Part shown: positions 1 through 10,540 of the stretch, in pieces
How positions within the stretch are numbered: position 1 is the first letter of the stretch
Layout: each line of letters opens with the position of its first letter
Source: Streptomyces ortus
GTDB taxonomy: Bacteria > Actinomycetota > Actinomycetes > Streptomycetales > Streptomycetaceae
Direction: 5' to 3'
DNA: 64,000 nt
Assembly (NCBI RefSeq): GCF_026341275.1
Contig: NZ_JAIFZO010000002.1
Location: 2,395,264-2,459,263 of the forward strand
Position numbers and translations under genes: made by a program
Notes under the pieces: generated by a model
The model's database searches: none
The model's input: the letters and a program-made list of their open reading frames with translations, nothing else
What the model was told of the DNA's origin: nothing

Positions 1-968
1 GCACCCTGCACACCTTCGCGGACGACGTCGGCGAACTCCTCGCCGACGAAGGGGTCCGGGTGGGCGCCCACGACGTGGTGTCCCCCGCCCCCGGGACCGC
101 CCTGGCCAGCGGTGAGGAGATCGCCGTGCGCTACGGACGGCCCCTGCGGCTCACCCTGGACGGGCGGTCGAGCCACGTGTGGACCACCGCGCACACCGTG
201 GACGAGGCACTGCGGGAGCTCGGGGTGCGCGCGCAGGGCGCGTACGTGTCCGTGCCGCGCGCTCGGCGGATCGGGCGGGCGGGACTCGCGCTCGACGTCC
301 GTACCGAGCGGACCGTGACGGTCATGGCGGACGGACAGGCACGGACGGTCCGTACGAACGCGGCGACCGTCGGCGAGACCGTGGAGGAGGCCGGGATCAC
401 GCTGCGCGGCCAGGACACCACCTCCGTGCCCGCCGGCAGTTTCCCGCGCGACGGACAGACGGTGACGGTCCTGCGGATCACCGGCACGAAGGAGGTCAGC
501 GAGGAGGCCCTGCCCTTCGAGGTGCGGCGGACCCAGGACCCCGGGCTGTTCCGGGGCACCGAGGTCGTGGAGCAGGCGGGGCAGCCAGGGCTGCGGCGCG
601 TCACGTACGCCCTGCGGACCGTCAACGGCGTCAGGCAGAAGCCGCGGCTGCTGCGCTCCGAGGTGGTGCGGGAGCCGCGCGCGCAGGTGGTGAAGGTGGG
701 TACGAAGCCGCTGCCGATGTCCGTGGCGGGCGCCGACGGCCTGAACTGGCAGGGGCTCGCCCACTGCGAGTCCGGAGGGCGGCCGGGGGCGGTCGATCCG
801 TCCGGGACGTACGGCGGGCTGTACCAGTTCGACACCCGGACCTGGCAGGCGCTGGGCGGGGCCGGGCGCCCGCAGGACGCCTCCGCGGCGGAACAGACGT
901 TCCGGGCGAAGAAGTTGTACGTGCGGCGGGGGGCGAGCCCCTGGCCGCACTGCGGGGAGCGGTTGTAG
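1..968 (+). CDS. Resuscitation-promoting factor RpfB-like cell-wall hydrolase (3' part)
   Basis: The gene enters from the left edge; the open frame runs from base 3 with no stop, so the GTG at 60 is internal. The visible 321 residues hold DUF348 (YabE-type) segments (about 1-160), a G5-like domain (about 165-240), and a C-terminal Rpf lysozyme-like transglycosylase domain. That domain contains HCESGG (catalytic Glu), YGGLYQFDTRTW and a closing PWPHC, whose two Cys would form the usual disulfide. The family cleaves peptidoglycan outside the cell and promotes exit from dormancy or spore germination. An N-terminal anchor would be outside the window. It lies just upstream of rsmA-ispE, the usual actinobacterial order. 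Confidence 0.9.
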   Translation, partial: TLHTFADDVGELLADEGVRVGAHDVVSPAPGTALASGEEIAVRYGRPLRLTLDGRSSHVWTTAHTVDEALRELGVRAQGAYVSVPRARRIGRAGLALDVRTERTVTVMADGQARTVRTNAATVGETVEEAGITLRGQDTTSVPAGSFPRDGQTVTVLRITGTKEVSEEALPFEVRRTQDPGLFRGTEVVEQAGQPGLRRVTYALRTVNGVRQKPRLLRSEVVREPRAQVVKVGTKPLPMSVAGADGLNWQGLAHCESGGRPGAVDPSGTYGGLYQFDTRTWQALGGAGRPQDASAAEQTFRAKKLYVRRGASPWPHCGERL

Positions 969-978
969 GGCGCCTTCC

Positions 979-1053
979 TCAGCCCGTCCGGCGCTTGAGG
1001 ACGAGCGCGTGGCGCGACAGGTGTGGCGCGGGGGCGCAGCCCCCACGGACGGG
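979..1053. repeat. Dispersed intergenic repeat, family B, copy 1
   Basis: The spacer between the rpf gene and rsmA begins CAGCCCGTCCGGCG, continues with TTGAGGACGAGCGCG, and ends in a GGGGGCGCAGCCCCC hairpin followed by ACGGAC. A closely matching copy lies after galK at 14117-14188. The terminal hairpin could act in transcription termination or RNA stability. Confidence 0.75.
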
Positions 1054-1085
1054 ACCAGGCGCCGGTCACCCTTACCCTTGGGGGC

Positions 1086-1964
1086 GTGACCAGCCCCGCC
1101 TCCGACGCCCTCCTGGGCCCCGCCGACATCCGCGAACTCGCGGCAGTCCTCGGCGTACGGCCCACCAAGCAGCGCGGTCAGAACTTCGTCATCGACGCCA
1201 ACACCGTGCGGCGCATCGTCCGGACCGCCGGCGTCCGTCCCGAGGACGTGGTCGTCGAGGTCGGACCGGGCCTCGGGTCCCTGACCCTGGGGCTCCTGGA
1301 GGCGGCCGACCGGGTCGTCGCCGTCGAGATCGACGACGCCCTCGCGGGCGCGCTGCCCGCCACGATCACCGCCCGCATGCCGGAGCGCGCCGAGCGTTTC
1401 TCGCTCGTCCACGAGGACGCGATGCGGGTGACCGAGCTGCCGGGCCCCGCCCCGACGGCCCTGGTCGCGAACCTCCCGTACAACGTCGCCGTGCCGGTGC
1501 TGCTGCACATGCTCGACACCTTCCCCACCATCGAGCGCACGCTCGTGATGGTGCAGGCGGAGGTCGCCGACCGGCTGGCCGCGCCGCCCGGCTCGAAGGT
1601 CTACGGCGTGCCCTCCGTGAAGGCGAACTGGCACGCCGACGTCAAGCGGGCCGGATCGATCGGCCGCAACGTCTTCTGGCCCGCCCCGAACGTGGACAGC
1701 GGGCTCGTCTCGCTGGTCCGCCGCGCGGAGCCGGTGAAGACGACCGCCTCCCAGCGCGAGGTCTTCGCCGTCGTGGACGCCGCCTTCGCCCAGCGGCGCA
1801 AGACCCTGCGGGCCGCGCTGGCCGGCTGGGCCGGTTCGGCGCCCGCCGCCGAGGCCGCGCTGGTCGCCGCGGGGGTCTCGCCGCAGGCGCGCGGCGAGTC
1901 GCTGACGGTGGAGGAGTTCGCACGGATCGCGGAGAACAAACAGATCGCGGAGAACAAGCAGTGA
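1086..1964 (+). CDS. rsmA: 16S rRNA dimethyladenosine transferase RsmA (KsgA)
   Basis: This enzyme dimethylates two adjacent adenines near the 3' end of 16S rRNA during 30S maturation, using S-adenosylmethionine. The 292-aa product has the family start (TKQRGQNF, about 27-34), the SAM motif [10 protein letters not shown] (58-67) and the catalytic NLPYN (129-133). The GTG at 1086 is preferred because the protein then starts with the family-typical [17 protein letters not shown]; the open frame extends upstream to 1023 but only through the spacer repeat. The last 36 bases are an 18-bp tandem duplication (1926-1961) that duplicates the C-terminal IAENKQ. The stop overlaps the ispE GTG, so the two are probably translationally coupled. 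Confidence 0.95.
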   Translation: MTSPASDALLGPADIRELAAVLGVRPTKQRGQNFVIDANTVRRIVRTAGVRPEDVVVEVGPGLGSLTLGLLEAADRVVAVEIDDALAGALPATITARMPERAERFSLVHEDAMRVTELPGPAPTALVANLPYNVAVPVLLHMLDTFPTIERTLVMVQAEVADRLAAPPGSKVYGVPSVKANWHADVKRAGSIGRNVFWPAPNVDSGLVSLVRRAEPVKTTASQREVFAVVDAAFAQRRKTLRAALAGWAGSAPAAEAALVAAGVSPQARGESLTVEEFARIAENKQIAENKQ

Positions 1965-2854
1965 GCGTGACGGTTCGGGTCCCGGCCAAGGTCAACGTCC
2001 AGCTCGCGGTGGGGGGTGCGCGGCCCGACGGGTTTCACGACCTCGCCAACGTCTTCCTCGCGGTCGGCCTGTACGACGAGGTGACGGTGAGCCCCGCCGA
2101 CACCCTCCGGGTCACCTGCGAGGGGCCCGACGCGTCCCAGGTCCCCCTGGACCGTACGAACCTGGCGGCGCGGGCGGTGGAGAAACTGGCCGCGCGGTAC
2201 GGGCGCCGGGCCGATGTGCACATCCACATCGCGAAGGACATCCCGGTCGCCGGGGGCATGGCGGGCGGCTCCGCCGACGGCGCGGGCGCGCTGGTCGCCT
2301 GCGACGCCCTCTGGGGTACGGGGGCCTCGCGGGACGAGCTCCTCGAGATCTGCGCCGAGTTGGGCAGTGATGTGCCGTTCAGCCTGGTCGGCGGGGCCGC
2401 GCTCGGGACCGGGCGGGGGGAGAGGCTGCGGGTCCTCGAGGTCGGCGGGAGCTTCCACTGGGTGTTCGCCGTGGCCGACGGGGGGTTGTCGACGCCGGCG
2501 GTGTACGGGGAGTTCGACCGGCTGAACGAGGGGGTTTCCGTGCCGGAGCCGGTCGCCTCCGGCGGGGTTCTCGCGGCGTTGGCCTCGGGGGACGCCTCGG
2601 CGCTCGCCGAAGCGGTGTCCAACGACCTGCAGGCCGCCGCGTTGTCGTTGCGGCCGTCGCTGGCCTCGGCGCTGGCCGTCGGTGTCGACGGTGGGGCGCT
2701 GGCCGGGATCGTGTCGGGGTCCGGGCCCACGACCGCGTTCCTCGTCGCCGACGCGGAGGCGGGGGGGAAGGTCGCGGACGCGTTGGTGGGGGCGGGGGTT
2801 TGTCGCGCTGCGCGCGTGGCTGTGGGGCCGGTGGGTGGGGCTGTCGTGGTGTGA
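1961..2854 (+). CDS. ispE: 4-diphosphocytidyl-2-C-methyl-D-erythritol kinase
   Basis: IspE phosphorylates CDP-methylerythritol with ATP in the MEP pathway to isoprenoid precursors. The 297-aa GHMP-kinase product has PAKVNVQL near the N terminus (catalytic Lys 10), the glycine-rich loop [13 protein letters not shown] (95-107, Asp 106) and a C-terminal GSGPT motif. The GTG start at 1961 overlaps the rsmA stop in a GTGA arrangement, the normal pairing for rsmA-ispE. No clear terminator follows; the next 375 bases are a repeat-filled spacer. Confidence 0.95.
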   Translation: MSVTVRVPAKVNVQLAVGGARPDGFHDLANVFLAVGLYDEVTVSPADTLRVTCEGPDASQVPLDRTNLAARAVEKLAARYGRRADVHIHIAKDIPVAGGMAGGSADGAGALVACDALWGTGASRDELLEICAELGSDVPFSLVGGAALGTGRGERLRVLEVGGSFHWVFAVADGGLSTPAVYGEFDRLNEGVSVPEPVASGGVLAALASGDASALAEAVSNDLQAAALSLRPSLASALAVGVDGGALAGIVSGSGPTTAFLVADAEAGGKVADALVGAGVCRAARVAVGPVGGAVVV

Positions 2855-2925
2855 CCTCGGCGGTCGGCGGTCGGCGGCGGGTGCGTGGGGGGTGGTTGCG
2901 TTGTTCCCCGCGTCTCCCGAAACGC

Positions 2926-3148
2926 AAAAAGAATGCGCCGTTCCCCGCGCCCCCAAAAGACAAAAGATTGCGCCGTTCCCCGCGCCCCTGGGGCTGCGCC
3001 CCTGAAAGGCAAAAGATTGCGCCGTTCCCCGCGCCCCTGGGGCTGCGCCCCTGAAAGGCAAAAGATTGCGCCGTTCCCCGCGGCCCTGGGGCTGCGCCCC
3101 TGAAGACAAAAGACTGCGCCGTTCCCCGCGTCCCCATGGGGGCGCCGC
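2926..3148. repeat. Tandem array of the Streptomyces GGGGCGCGGGGAACGGCGC-type repeat (family A)
   Basis: The spacer between ispE and the ABC-F gene (2855-3229) has no credible gene. It holds about five tandem copies of a unit beginning AAAAGATTGCGCCGTTCCCC. Three consecutive copies start at 2962, 3011 and 3060 (exact 49-bp period), a fourth at 3108 and a degenerate one at about 2926. Each contains CCCCTGGGGCTGCGCCCCTG, which can fold into a small hairpin. Reverse-orientation copies of the core occur at 10443, 35030-35234, 42847 and 56648. Confidence 0.85.
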
Positions 3149-3229
3149 CCCCTTCCTGGGTGGCCGGAAGGATCATCCTTGTGGGCGGCTACCCTGGAAG
3201 GTCGATCGATCCCCCTTGTCAGGAGTGCG

Positions 3230-5041
<1,812 letters not shown>

Positions 5042-5074
5042 AGAGCGCGTGAACAAGCGTAACGAGGGCATCAC

Positions 5075-5112
5075 GGGCCGGTTCTCCCTTGGAAACAGGG
5101 AAGAACCGGCCC
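5075..5112. terminator. Hairpin terminator after the ABC-F gene
   Basis: GGGCCGGTTCTCCCT (5075-5089) pairs with AGGGAAGAACCGGCCC (5097-5112) with one bulged base and a 7-base loop. There is no T-tract, which is common in high-GC actinobacteria. Confidence 0.8.
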
Positions 5113-5253
5113 GGTGTTCGAGCGCTCCAGGGTGATAGAAAGAGCCGTCTGGGAACACTCTCAGGACCTATGACAACCACTGTGAGTGCATCGCCCGCTG
5201 CGGTGCGTACTGCAGGGCATGGCTAAAAATCAGTGAAGAGGGGGGACGCGCTG

Positions 5254-7131
5254 ATGACTCAGCCGCCTGAAAAGCCGTCGCAGCAGGGCGGGTTCGGAGC
5301 GCCGCAGGACCAGCCGCCGCAGGGTGGCTTCGGACCTCCGCAGGACCCGCGGGGCGCCACCCCGCCACCGCCCGCCCAGCCGCCGGCGGCCCCGCCGCCC
5401 CCGCAGGAAGCGCCGCAGGGCGCACCGCAGGGGCCCCCGCAGACACCGCCGCAGGGCGCCCCCGGCACCCCGCCGCCCGCGCCCGGTTACGGCTACCCGC
5501 AGCAGCCCGGCCCGTACGGGCAGCCGCAGCAGCCCGGACCCTACGGCTATCCGCAGCAGCCGGGCCCGTACGGACAGCCCGGTCCCTACGGTCCGCCGCA
5601 GCAGCCGGGGCCCTACGGCCAGCAGCAGCCCGGGTACGGCTACCCGACGCAGCCGCAGTTCCCGGGAGGGCCCGGGACCCCGCCCGGCGGTGGCTCGCGG
5701 AGCCCCTTCAAGGGGAAGCCCGCAATGATCATCGGCGGCGCGCTGGCCGCGGTGCTCGTCATCGGTGGCACCGTCCTGGCCGTCTCCAGCGGCGACGACG
5801 GCGGCGGCGAGAAGAAGCCCGTCGCCGACAAGAGCCAGGACGCCAAGCCCTCCGGGTCCGACGCGCCCGTCAACCCCGGTGACGGCGACGGTGACGGCGA
5901 CGCCGGTTCCGAGGACCTCAACGAGGGCCGCCAGGCCGGTGAGTCGAAGGTGCTCTGGTACAAGGAGGCGCCCGACGCGCCCGGTTCCGGCGCCGACGCC
6001 CCCGGCATGTGGATCACGGACAAGGTCGCCGCGAAGGCCGCGTACAAGCAGCTCTTCGGCTACAACGTCGACGACGGCAAGGTCAGCTGGCCCGCGATCA
6101 CCTTCCCGCAGCCGATCTGTGCCGCGTCCAGCCAGAAGACGTCCGACGACAAGGTCTTCGTGGCGTACAAGGAGGGCACCAAGAGCGGCGCCGAGTGCAA
6201 CCAGCTCGTGCAGGTCGACCTCGCGACCGGCAAGAAGGGCTGGACGAAGGAGATCCCGAAGGGTGAGCTGTTCGACAGCTCCCTCTCCCTGAGCCTGAAC
6301 ATCTCCGGAAACACCCTGATGGTCGGCCGCTCCCAGTCCGGCATCGGCTACGACACGGACAGCGGCGACAAGCTCTTCGACAAGAAGAGGTACAGCAACG
6401 CCTGCTTCCCGGCGGCGTTCGCGGGCGGCGCCAAGCTGCTCTCCGTCGCCTCCTGCGGCGCGGGCGGCGACGGAGAGCACGACGAGGTGCAGGAGCTCGA
6501 CCCGGCGACCGGCAAGGCCAAGTGGACCAAGAAGATCCCCAAGGGCTGGCGCGTGGAGCGCGCGTACTCCGTCGATCCCGTGGTCCTCTACCTCACCAAC
6601 GCCGACAAGAAGCAGTGGAACGTCACCACGCTGAAGAACGACGGCACGGCCCGTTCCCAGCTCGACGTCGACGAGTCGTTCGCGCCGCAGTGCGGCTGGG
6701 CGATCCTCTCGCGTGACCTCCTGGGCTGCGAGGGCGTGGCGGCCGACGCCAACACCCTCTACCTGCCGACCGAGGCGAAGAGCGGCGCCAACGAGGTCGT
6801 CGCGGTCAGCCTGGAGACCGGCAAGGAGAAGTGGCGGGTCAAGTCCCCCGCGGACGACTCGATGCTGCCGCTCAAGATGGACGGCACGAACCTCGTCGCG
6901 TACGTGGAGCCCTCGTACGACGCGGGCGGGCGGATCGTCTCGATCCCGACCGGCGGCGGTTCGCACACCCCGAAGACGCTGCTGCAGAACGCGCAGGGCC
7001 AGGCGGAGGTGGAGAACGGTTTCTTCTCGAAGGCCGTCGACTACGTGGACGGGCGCTTCTACCTCTCCACCACCCGGCTGACCGGCAGGGACGAGTCGAA
7101 GGAGAAGCTGATGCTGGCCTACGGCAAGTGA
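5254..7131 (+). CDS. Membrane-anchored PQQ-like beta-propeller repeat protein, paralog 1
   Basis: The 625-aa product has a cytoplasmic Pro/Gln/Gly-rich N terminus (about 1-150, many PYGQPQQPGPYGYP repeats), one transmembrane segment (about 155-178), an acidic linker, then an extracytoplasmic region. That region carries repeated motifs such as VSLETGKEKWRV, ELDPATGKAKW and VDLATGKKGW, typical of PQQ/quinoprotein-like beta-propeller blades. No enzyme residues can be assigned; such proteins are often scaffolds or sensors. The ATG at 5254 has a purine-rich GAAGAGGGGGG about 8 bases upstream, better than the GTG at 5233. A paralog follows directly at 7319. Confidence 0.85.
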   Translation: MTQPPEKPSQQGGFGAPQDQPPQGGFGPPQDPRGATPPPPAQPPAAPPPPQEAPQGAPQGPPQTPPQGAPGTPPPAPGYGYPQQPGPYGQPQQPGPYGYPQQPGPYGQPGPYGPPQQPGPYGQQQPGYGYPTQPQFPGGPGTPPGGGSRSPFKGKPAMIIGGALAAVLVIGGTVLAVSSGDDGGGEKKPVADKSQDAKPSGSDAPVNPGDGDGDGDAGSEDLNEGRQAGESKVLWYKEAPDAPGSGADAPGMWITDKVAAKAAYKQLFGYNVDDGKVSWPAITFPQPICAASSQKTSDDKVFVAYKEGTKSGAECNQLVQVDLATGKKGWTKEIPKGELFDSSLSLSLNISGNTLMVGRSQSGIGYDTDSGDKLFDKKRYSNACFPAAFAGGAKLLSVASCGAGGDGEHDEVQELDPATGKAKWTKKIPKGWRVERAYSVDPVVLYLTNADKKQWNVTTLKNDGTARSQLDVDESFAPQCGWAILSRDLLGCEGVAADANTLYLPTEAKSGANEVVAVSLETGKEKWRVKSPADDSMLPLKMDGTNLVAYVEPSYDAGGRIVSIPTGGGSHTPKTLLQNAQGQAEVENGFFSKAVDYVDGRFYLSTTRLTGRDESKEKLMLAYGK

Positions 7132-7318
7132 CCCGGCCGGTCTCCGCTTCCGCCGCGTCCACCGCTCGCGCCCGCCGCAGACGCGCCCGCCCCATCCGCG
7201 TCTCCGGTCCCATCCGCGTCGCCGGCCCTCTCCGTGTCTCCAGGGCCACGCGCGTCTCCCGCGCCTTCCGCGTCCCCCTCGTCCCCTCCGTCCCCTTCGT
7301 ATCCGAGGTACACACGTC

Positions 7319-9175
7319 ATGAGCCAGCCGCCGCCCCCGCCGCCGAACCAGCCGCCCCAGGGTGGCGGTTTCGGCGCCCCGCAGGACCCGCCTCCGGGCG
7401 GGTTCGGCCCGCCCACGCCGCCCGCCGGGCCCCCGCAGCAGCCCCAGCAGCCCCAGCCGGGCTACGGCTACCCGCAGGCGCCGCCGTCCCAGCCGCCGTC
7501 CCAGACCCCGCCCCCGGCCGGCCCGCCCGCCGCGCCGCAGGGCCCGCCGCAGCAGCCGTACGGCTACCCGCAGGGTCCCCCGCAGCCGCCGACCGTGCCC
7601 GGTTACGGCTACCCGGGCCAGCAGCCGCCGCAAGGGTACGGCTACCCGGGGCAGCAGCCCCAGTACGGCTATCCGCAGCCCCACACCATGCCGATGCAGC
7701 CGCAGGCCCCGCAGGGCGGGAAGAAGTTCAGCGCCCAGGCGGCGATCATCGTCGCGGCCGTGCTGGCGATCGGGCTGATCGTCGGCGCCGGCGTCTGGTA
7801 CGCGAGCTCGTCCGGCAAGGACGACAAGGACACCTCCGCGGGCCCCGGCGGCACCGACGGCGGCAAGGACGGCGACAGCGGCGGCGACGGCTCGGGCGGT
7901 GGCGGCGGCTCCGAGAAGGTGCCGTCCGACACCAGCGCGAAGGTCCTCTTCCAGCTGCCCGCGCCCGAGGTCCCCAAGAAGGACGTCTGGAGCGTGGAGG
8001 GTTCCTGGCTGACGGACAAGGTGTACGCCAAGGCGGGCGTGCGCAAGATTGTCGGCCACGACCCGGACACCGGCAAGGAGACCTGGACCCTGCCGCTGAC
8101 GGGCCTGACCTGCGCCGGCTCGCCCGAGGTCACCAAGGACGGCGTCGCCGTGGTGGTCGCGGAGGACGCCAAGCGCACCAAGGCCGACCCGTACCCGTCG
8201 TGCACCGAGGTCACGGCCTTCAACGTGGACACCGGCAAAGCCCTGTGGACGAAGTCCGTGGCGCCGGGCGGCGGTGAGAAGGCCAAGTTCAAGGAGGCCA
8301 GCATCTCCGGCACCACGGTCGCGGTGGGCTCCGGCCTCGACGGCGGCGCCGCCTTCGACATCAGCAACGGCAAGGTGCTGTGGCAGCCGAAGGTCGGCAC
8401 GTGCGAGGACGTCGGCTACGCGGGCGGCGAGCAGCTGGTCGCGGTCCGCAAGTGCGGTACCTACGGCAACGAGTCGTTCGAGGTCCAGCGGCTCGACCCG
8501 AAGACGGGCACCGTCAAGTGGAGCTACAAGCTCCCCTCGGGCATCGACAACGCCAAGGTCATCTCCACCAAGCCGGTCGTCTTCGGCGTGGACTCCGGTG
8601 ACGGCCCCGACGCCATCACCGCGTCCGGCGCCACGGACATCTTCTCGCTGGACGACAGCGGCAAGCTGCGCACGAAGATCACGCTGCAGGACGGCAAGTA
8701 CGAGCACGACTGCGGTGTGAACAAGGTCCACAACTGCAGGTCGATCGCGGTCGGCAACGACCGGCTGTACGTGCCCACCAAGCAGCACGAGGGCACCGAG
8801 AAGTACAGCCGGGTCAACGAGATCGTGTCGTTCTCGCTGGCCACCGGCAAGTCCACGAGCGACCGTGCCGACGCCGGCGACGGCTACGAGATCTGGCCGG
8901 TGCGGATGGACGGCACCGACATCATCGCGTACAAGAACGGCCCCTACGACAAGGGTTCCCAGGTCGTCTCCATCGACGGCAAGACCTTCAAGGAGACCAA
9001 GCTCCTGGAGACCCCGGCCACCGACCAGGTCCGCAGCGCGATCAGCGGGATGGTGCCCAAGTCTTCGGAGATGCTGTACGCCGACGGCCGGCTCTTCATG
9101 GGCGAGGATCTGGTCAGCGCCCCGTACTCCAAGGACGACAAGGACTACGTGGCGATCGGGTTCGGCGCCGAGTAG
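7319..9175 (+). CDS. Membrane-anchored PQQ-like beta-propeller repeat protein, paralog 2
   Basis: The 618-aa product has the same architecture as its upstream neighbour: Pro-rich N terminus with YGYP repeats (about 1-130), one membrane span (about 138-162), a Gly/Asp/Ser linker, then beta-propeller repeats (HDPDTGKETWTL, FNVDTGKALWTK, LDPKTGTVKWSY). The two genes are most likely a tandem duplication. They are separated by 187 bases of C-rich degenerate repeats (about 7150-7316) with no gene. The ATG at 7319 has GAGG about 12 bases upstream. A strong hairpin follows at 9217. Extracytoplasmic scaffold or sensor is the likeliest role; function unknown. Confidence 0.85.
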   Translation: MSQPPPPPPNQPPQGGGFGAPQDPPPGGFGPPTPPAGPPQQPQQPQPGYGYPQAPPSQPPSQTPPPAGPPAAPQGPPQQPYGYPQGPPQPPTVPGYGYPGQQPPQGYGYPGQQPQYGYPQPHTMPMQPQAPQGGKKFSAQAAIIVAAVLAIGLIVGAGVWYASSSGKDDKDTSAGPGGTDGGKDGDSGGDGSGGGGGSEKVPSDTSAKVLFQLPAPEVPKKDVWSVEGSWLTDKVYAKAGVRKIVGHDPDTGKETWTLPLTGLTCAGSPEVTKDGVAVVVAEDAKRTKADPYPSCTEVTAFNVDTGKALWTKSVAPGGGEKAKFKEASISGTTVAVGSGLDGGAAFDISNGKVLWQPKVGTCEDVGYAGGEQLVAVRKCGTYGNESFEVQRLDPKTGTVKWSYKLPSGIDNAKVISTKPVVFGVDSGDGPDAITASGATDIFSLDDSGKLRTKITLQDGKYEHDCGVNKVHNCRSIAVGNDRLYVPTKQHEGTEKYSRVNEIVSFSLATGKSTSDRADAGDGYEIWPVRMDGTDIIAYKNGPYDKGSQVVSIDGKTFKETKLLETPATDQVRSAISGMVPKSSEMLYADGRLFMGEDLVSAPYSKDDKDYVAIGFGAE

Positions 9176-9216
9176 CAGCCTGAGCCGCCGGCACGTACGG
9201 CACGTACGGCACGTAC

Positions 9217-9259
9217 GGAAGGCCCCCGCCGCCCGGGAGACGGGCGGCGGGGGCCTTCC
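9217..9259. terminator. Strong hairpin terminator after the beta-propeller gene pair
   Basis: GGAAGGCCCCCGCCGCCCG (9217-9235) is perfectly complementary to 9241-9259 around a 5-base GGAGA loop. Just upstream, GCACGTACG is repeated three times in tandem (9191-9217). Confidence 0.9.
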
Positions 9260-9629
9260 CGGTCATGGGGCTCAAGGGCGTTTCGACAGCTGAAATGGTC
9301 CAAGGGCGGTACGCGGCGATACAGGGTGGTCATTCGGTGATCCGGGTCGGACGTGTTCGCTGCGGAGTGTGGCAAGTCGCCCCTCCGCGCTCGGCGGAGA
9401 CCCATGATCAAAGGAACTTCCGGGTGTATACCCGTGTGTTGGTGCGGGGAGGCAGTCTCCCGCGCGCCGTTCCGCGAATGAGATGAATCTTGACATTACG
9501 GGGCACTTCTCCGCACTGGGGGGAGCGCAACGTCGAACAAGCGTGTAGCTTCCGGGGGATGGAGAGCCGGGGGGCTCCTATCCATGGGGTACCAGTAAGG
9601 ATCCTGGGGGGACTGGGGGGTTGGGCTCG
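9260..9629. other. Gene-free spacer upstream of the LuxR regulator
   Basis: No credible gene is seen. It holds a short inverted repeat CGGGT-GTAT-ACCCG (9421-9434) and a consensus -35 hexamer TTGACA (9490-9495) without a clear -10 at the right distance. Just before the start codon it is G-rich (GGGGGGACTGGGGGG, 9606-9620). Confidence 0.5.
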
Positions 9630-10334
9630 ATGGGAGTGCGGCTCATGGTGGTCGACGACCACCGACTGCTCGCCGAGGCGCTCGCCTCGGCCTTGAAACT
9701 GCGCGGACACCGCGTACTGGCCGCCGCCGCGCCCGCCGCGGGAGCGGCGGAGCTGGTGATCACCAGGGCGCCGGAGGTGTGCCTGATCGGCACGGCCACG
9801 CCCGCCGAACCGGGCATCTTCGACCCGGTGGTGAAGATCAAGCGGGAGCGCCCGCAGGTCGCGGTGCTGGTCCTCGGGCCGGTGCCCAACCCGCGCGGCA
9901 TCGCCGCCGCGTTCGCCGCCGGTGCCTCCGGTTACGTACGGCACGACGAGCGCATAGAGGGTGTCGAGCGCGCCATCATGAAGGCGCGCGCGGGGGAGGC
10001 CGCGGTGGCGCCCCAGCTCCTCCAGGGTGCCTTCAGCGAGCTGCTCAACCCGGCCGCGCAGCCCGACGACGAGGGGCAGCGGCTGCTCCAGATGCTGACG
10101 CCCCGGGAGGTGGAGGTGCTGGTGCGGGTCGCCGACGGCGAGGACACGCGGCTCATCGCGGCCGGTATGGGCATAGCGCCCAGCACCGCCCGCACGCACG
10201 TGCAGCGGGTGCTGATGAAGCTGGGCGTGGGCTCCCGCCTGGAGGCGGCGGCCCTGGCGGCCCGCACGGGCCTCTTGGACCGCGCGGGCCCGGTGTCGCA
10301 GCACGCGGCACCGGGAGCGGGGCCGGAGGACTGA
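9630..10334 (+). CDS. Orphan LuxR/NarL-type regulator with degenerate receiver domain
   Basis: The 234-aa product has a receiver-like domain (about 1-120) and a LuxR DNA-binding helix-turn-helix (about 150-215; LTPREVEVLVRVADGEDTRL, STARTHVQRVLMKLGV). The acidic pair is kept (VVDDH, Asp 9-10). The strand-3 position of the phospho-acceptor Asp reads CLIGTATP, with no Asp, and the conserved Lys is replaced (YVRHDE). Phosphorylation-dependent control is therefore doubtful. No sensor kinase is adjacent. The ATG at 9630 fits the G-rich ribosome-binding site better than TTG at 9621. A paralog with a normal Asp lies at 14904. Confidence 0.85.
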   Translation: MGVRLMVVDDHRLLAEALASALKLRGHRVLAAAAPAAGAAELVITRAPEVCLIGTATPAEPGIFDPVVKIKRERPQVAVLVLGPVPNPRGIAAAFAAGASGYVRHDERIEGVERAIMKARAGEAAVAPQLLQGAFSELLNPAAQPDDEGQRLLQMLTPREVEVLVRVADGEDTRLIAAGMGIAPSTARTHVQRVLMKLGVGSRLEAAALAARTGLLDRAGPVSQHAAPGAGPED

Positions 10335-10442
10335 GGCCGCGGTTCCGGGAGCGGGGCCTCAGGGGCTGAGCCCGGAGCCGTGAGTCTCCGGTGGGACCGC
10401 GGGACTGCACCGCTCCGCGGCCCCACCGCGGGTCGCACCCGG

Positions 10443-10485
10443 CTCCCACGGGCGAGCCCCTTAAGGGGCGCGGGGAACGGCGCAG
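10443..10485. repeat. Family A repeat, copy
   Basis: GAGCCCCTTAAGGGGCGCGG is followed by GGAACGGCGCAG. The GCCCCTTAAGGGGC part is a perfect palindrome and the remainder is the reverse complement of the core repeated at 2926-3148. It lies 3' of the LuxR gene and 3' of the minus-strand small membrane gene, so it may terminate both. Confidence 0.7.
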
Positions 10486-10540
10486 CCAGCCCCACCGGCC
10501 CGCGGCCCCCGGGAGGGAGGCGGCTGCGGCTCGTCGGCCG

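Noticed and set aside
2926..3148. Possible CRISPR array
   Set aside because: The repeats are directly adjacent with no variable spacers and no cas genes nearby; they are a known type of intergenic repeat.
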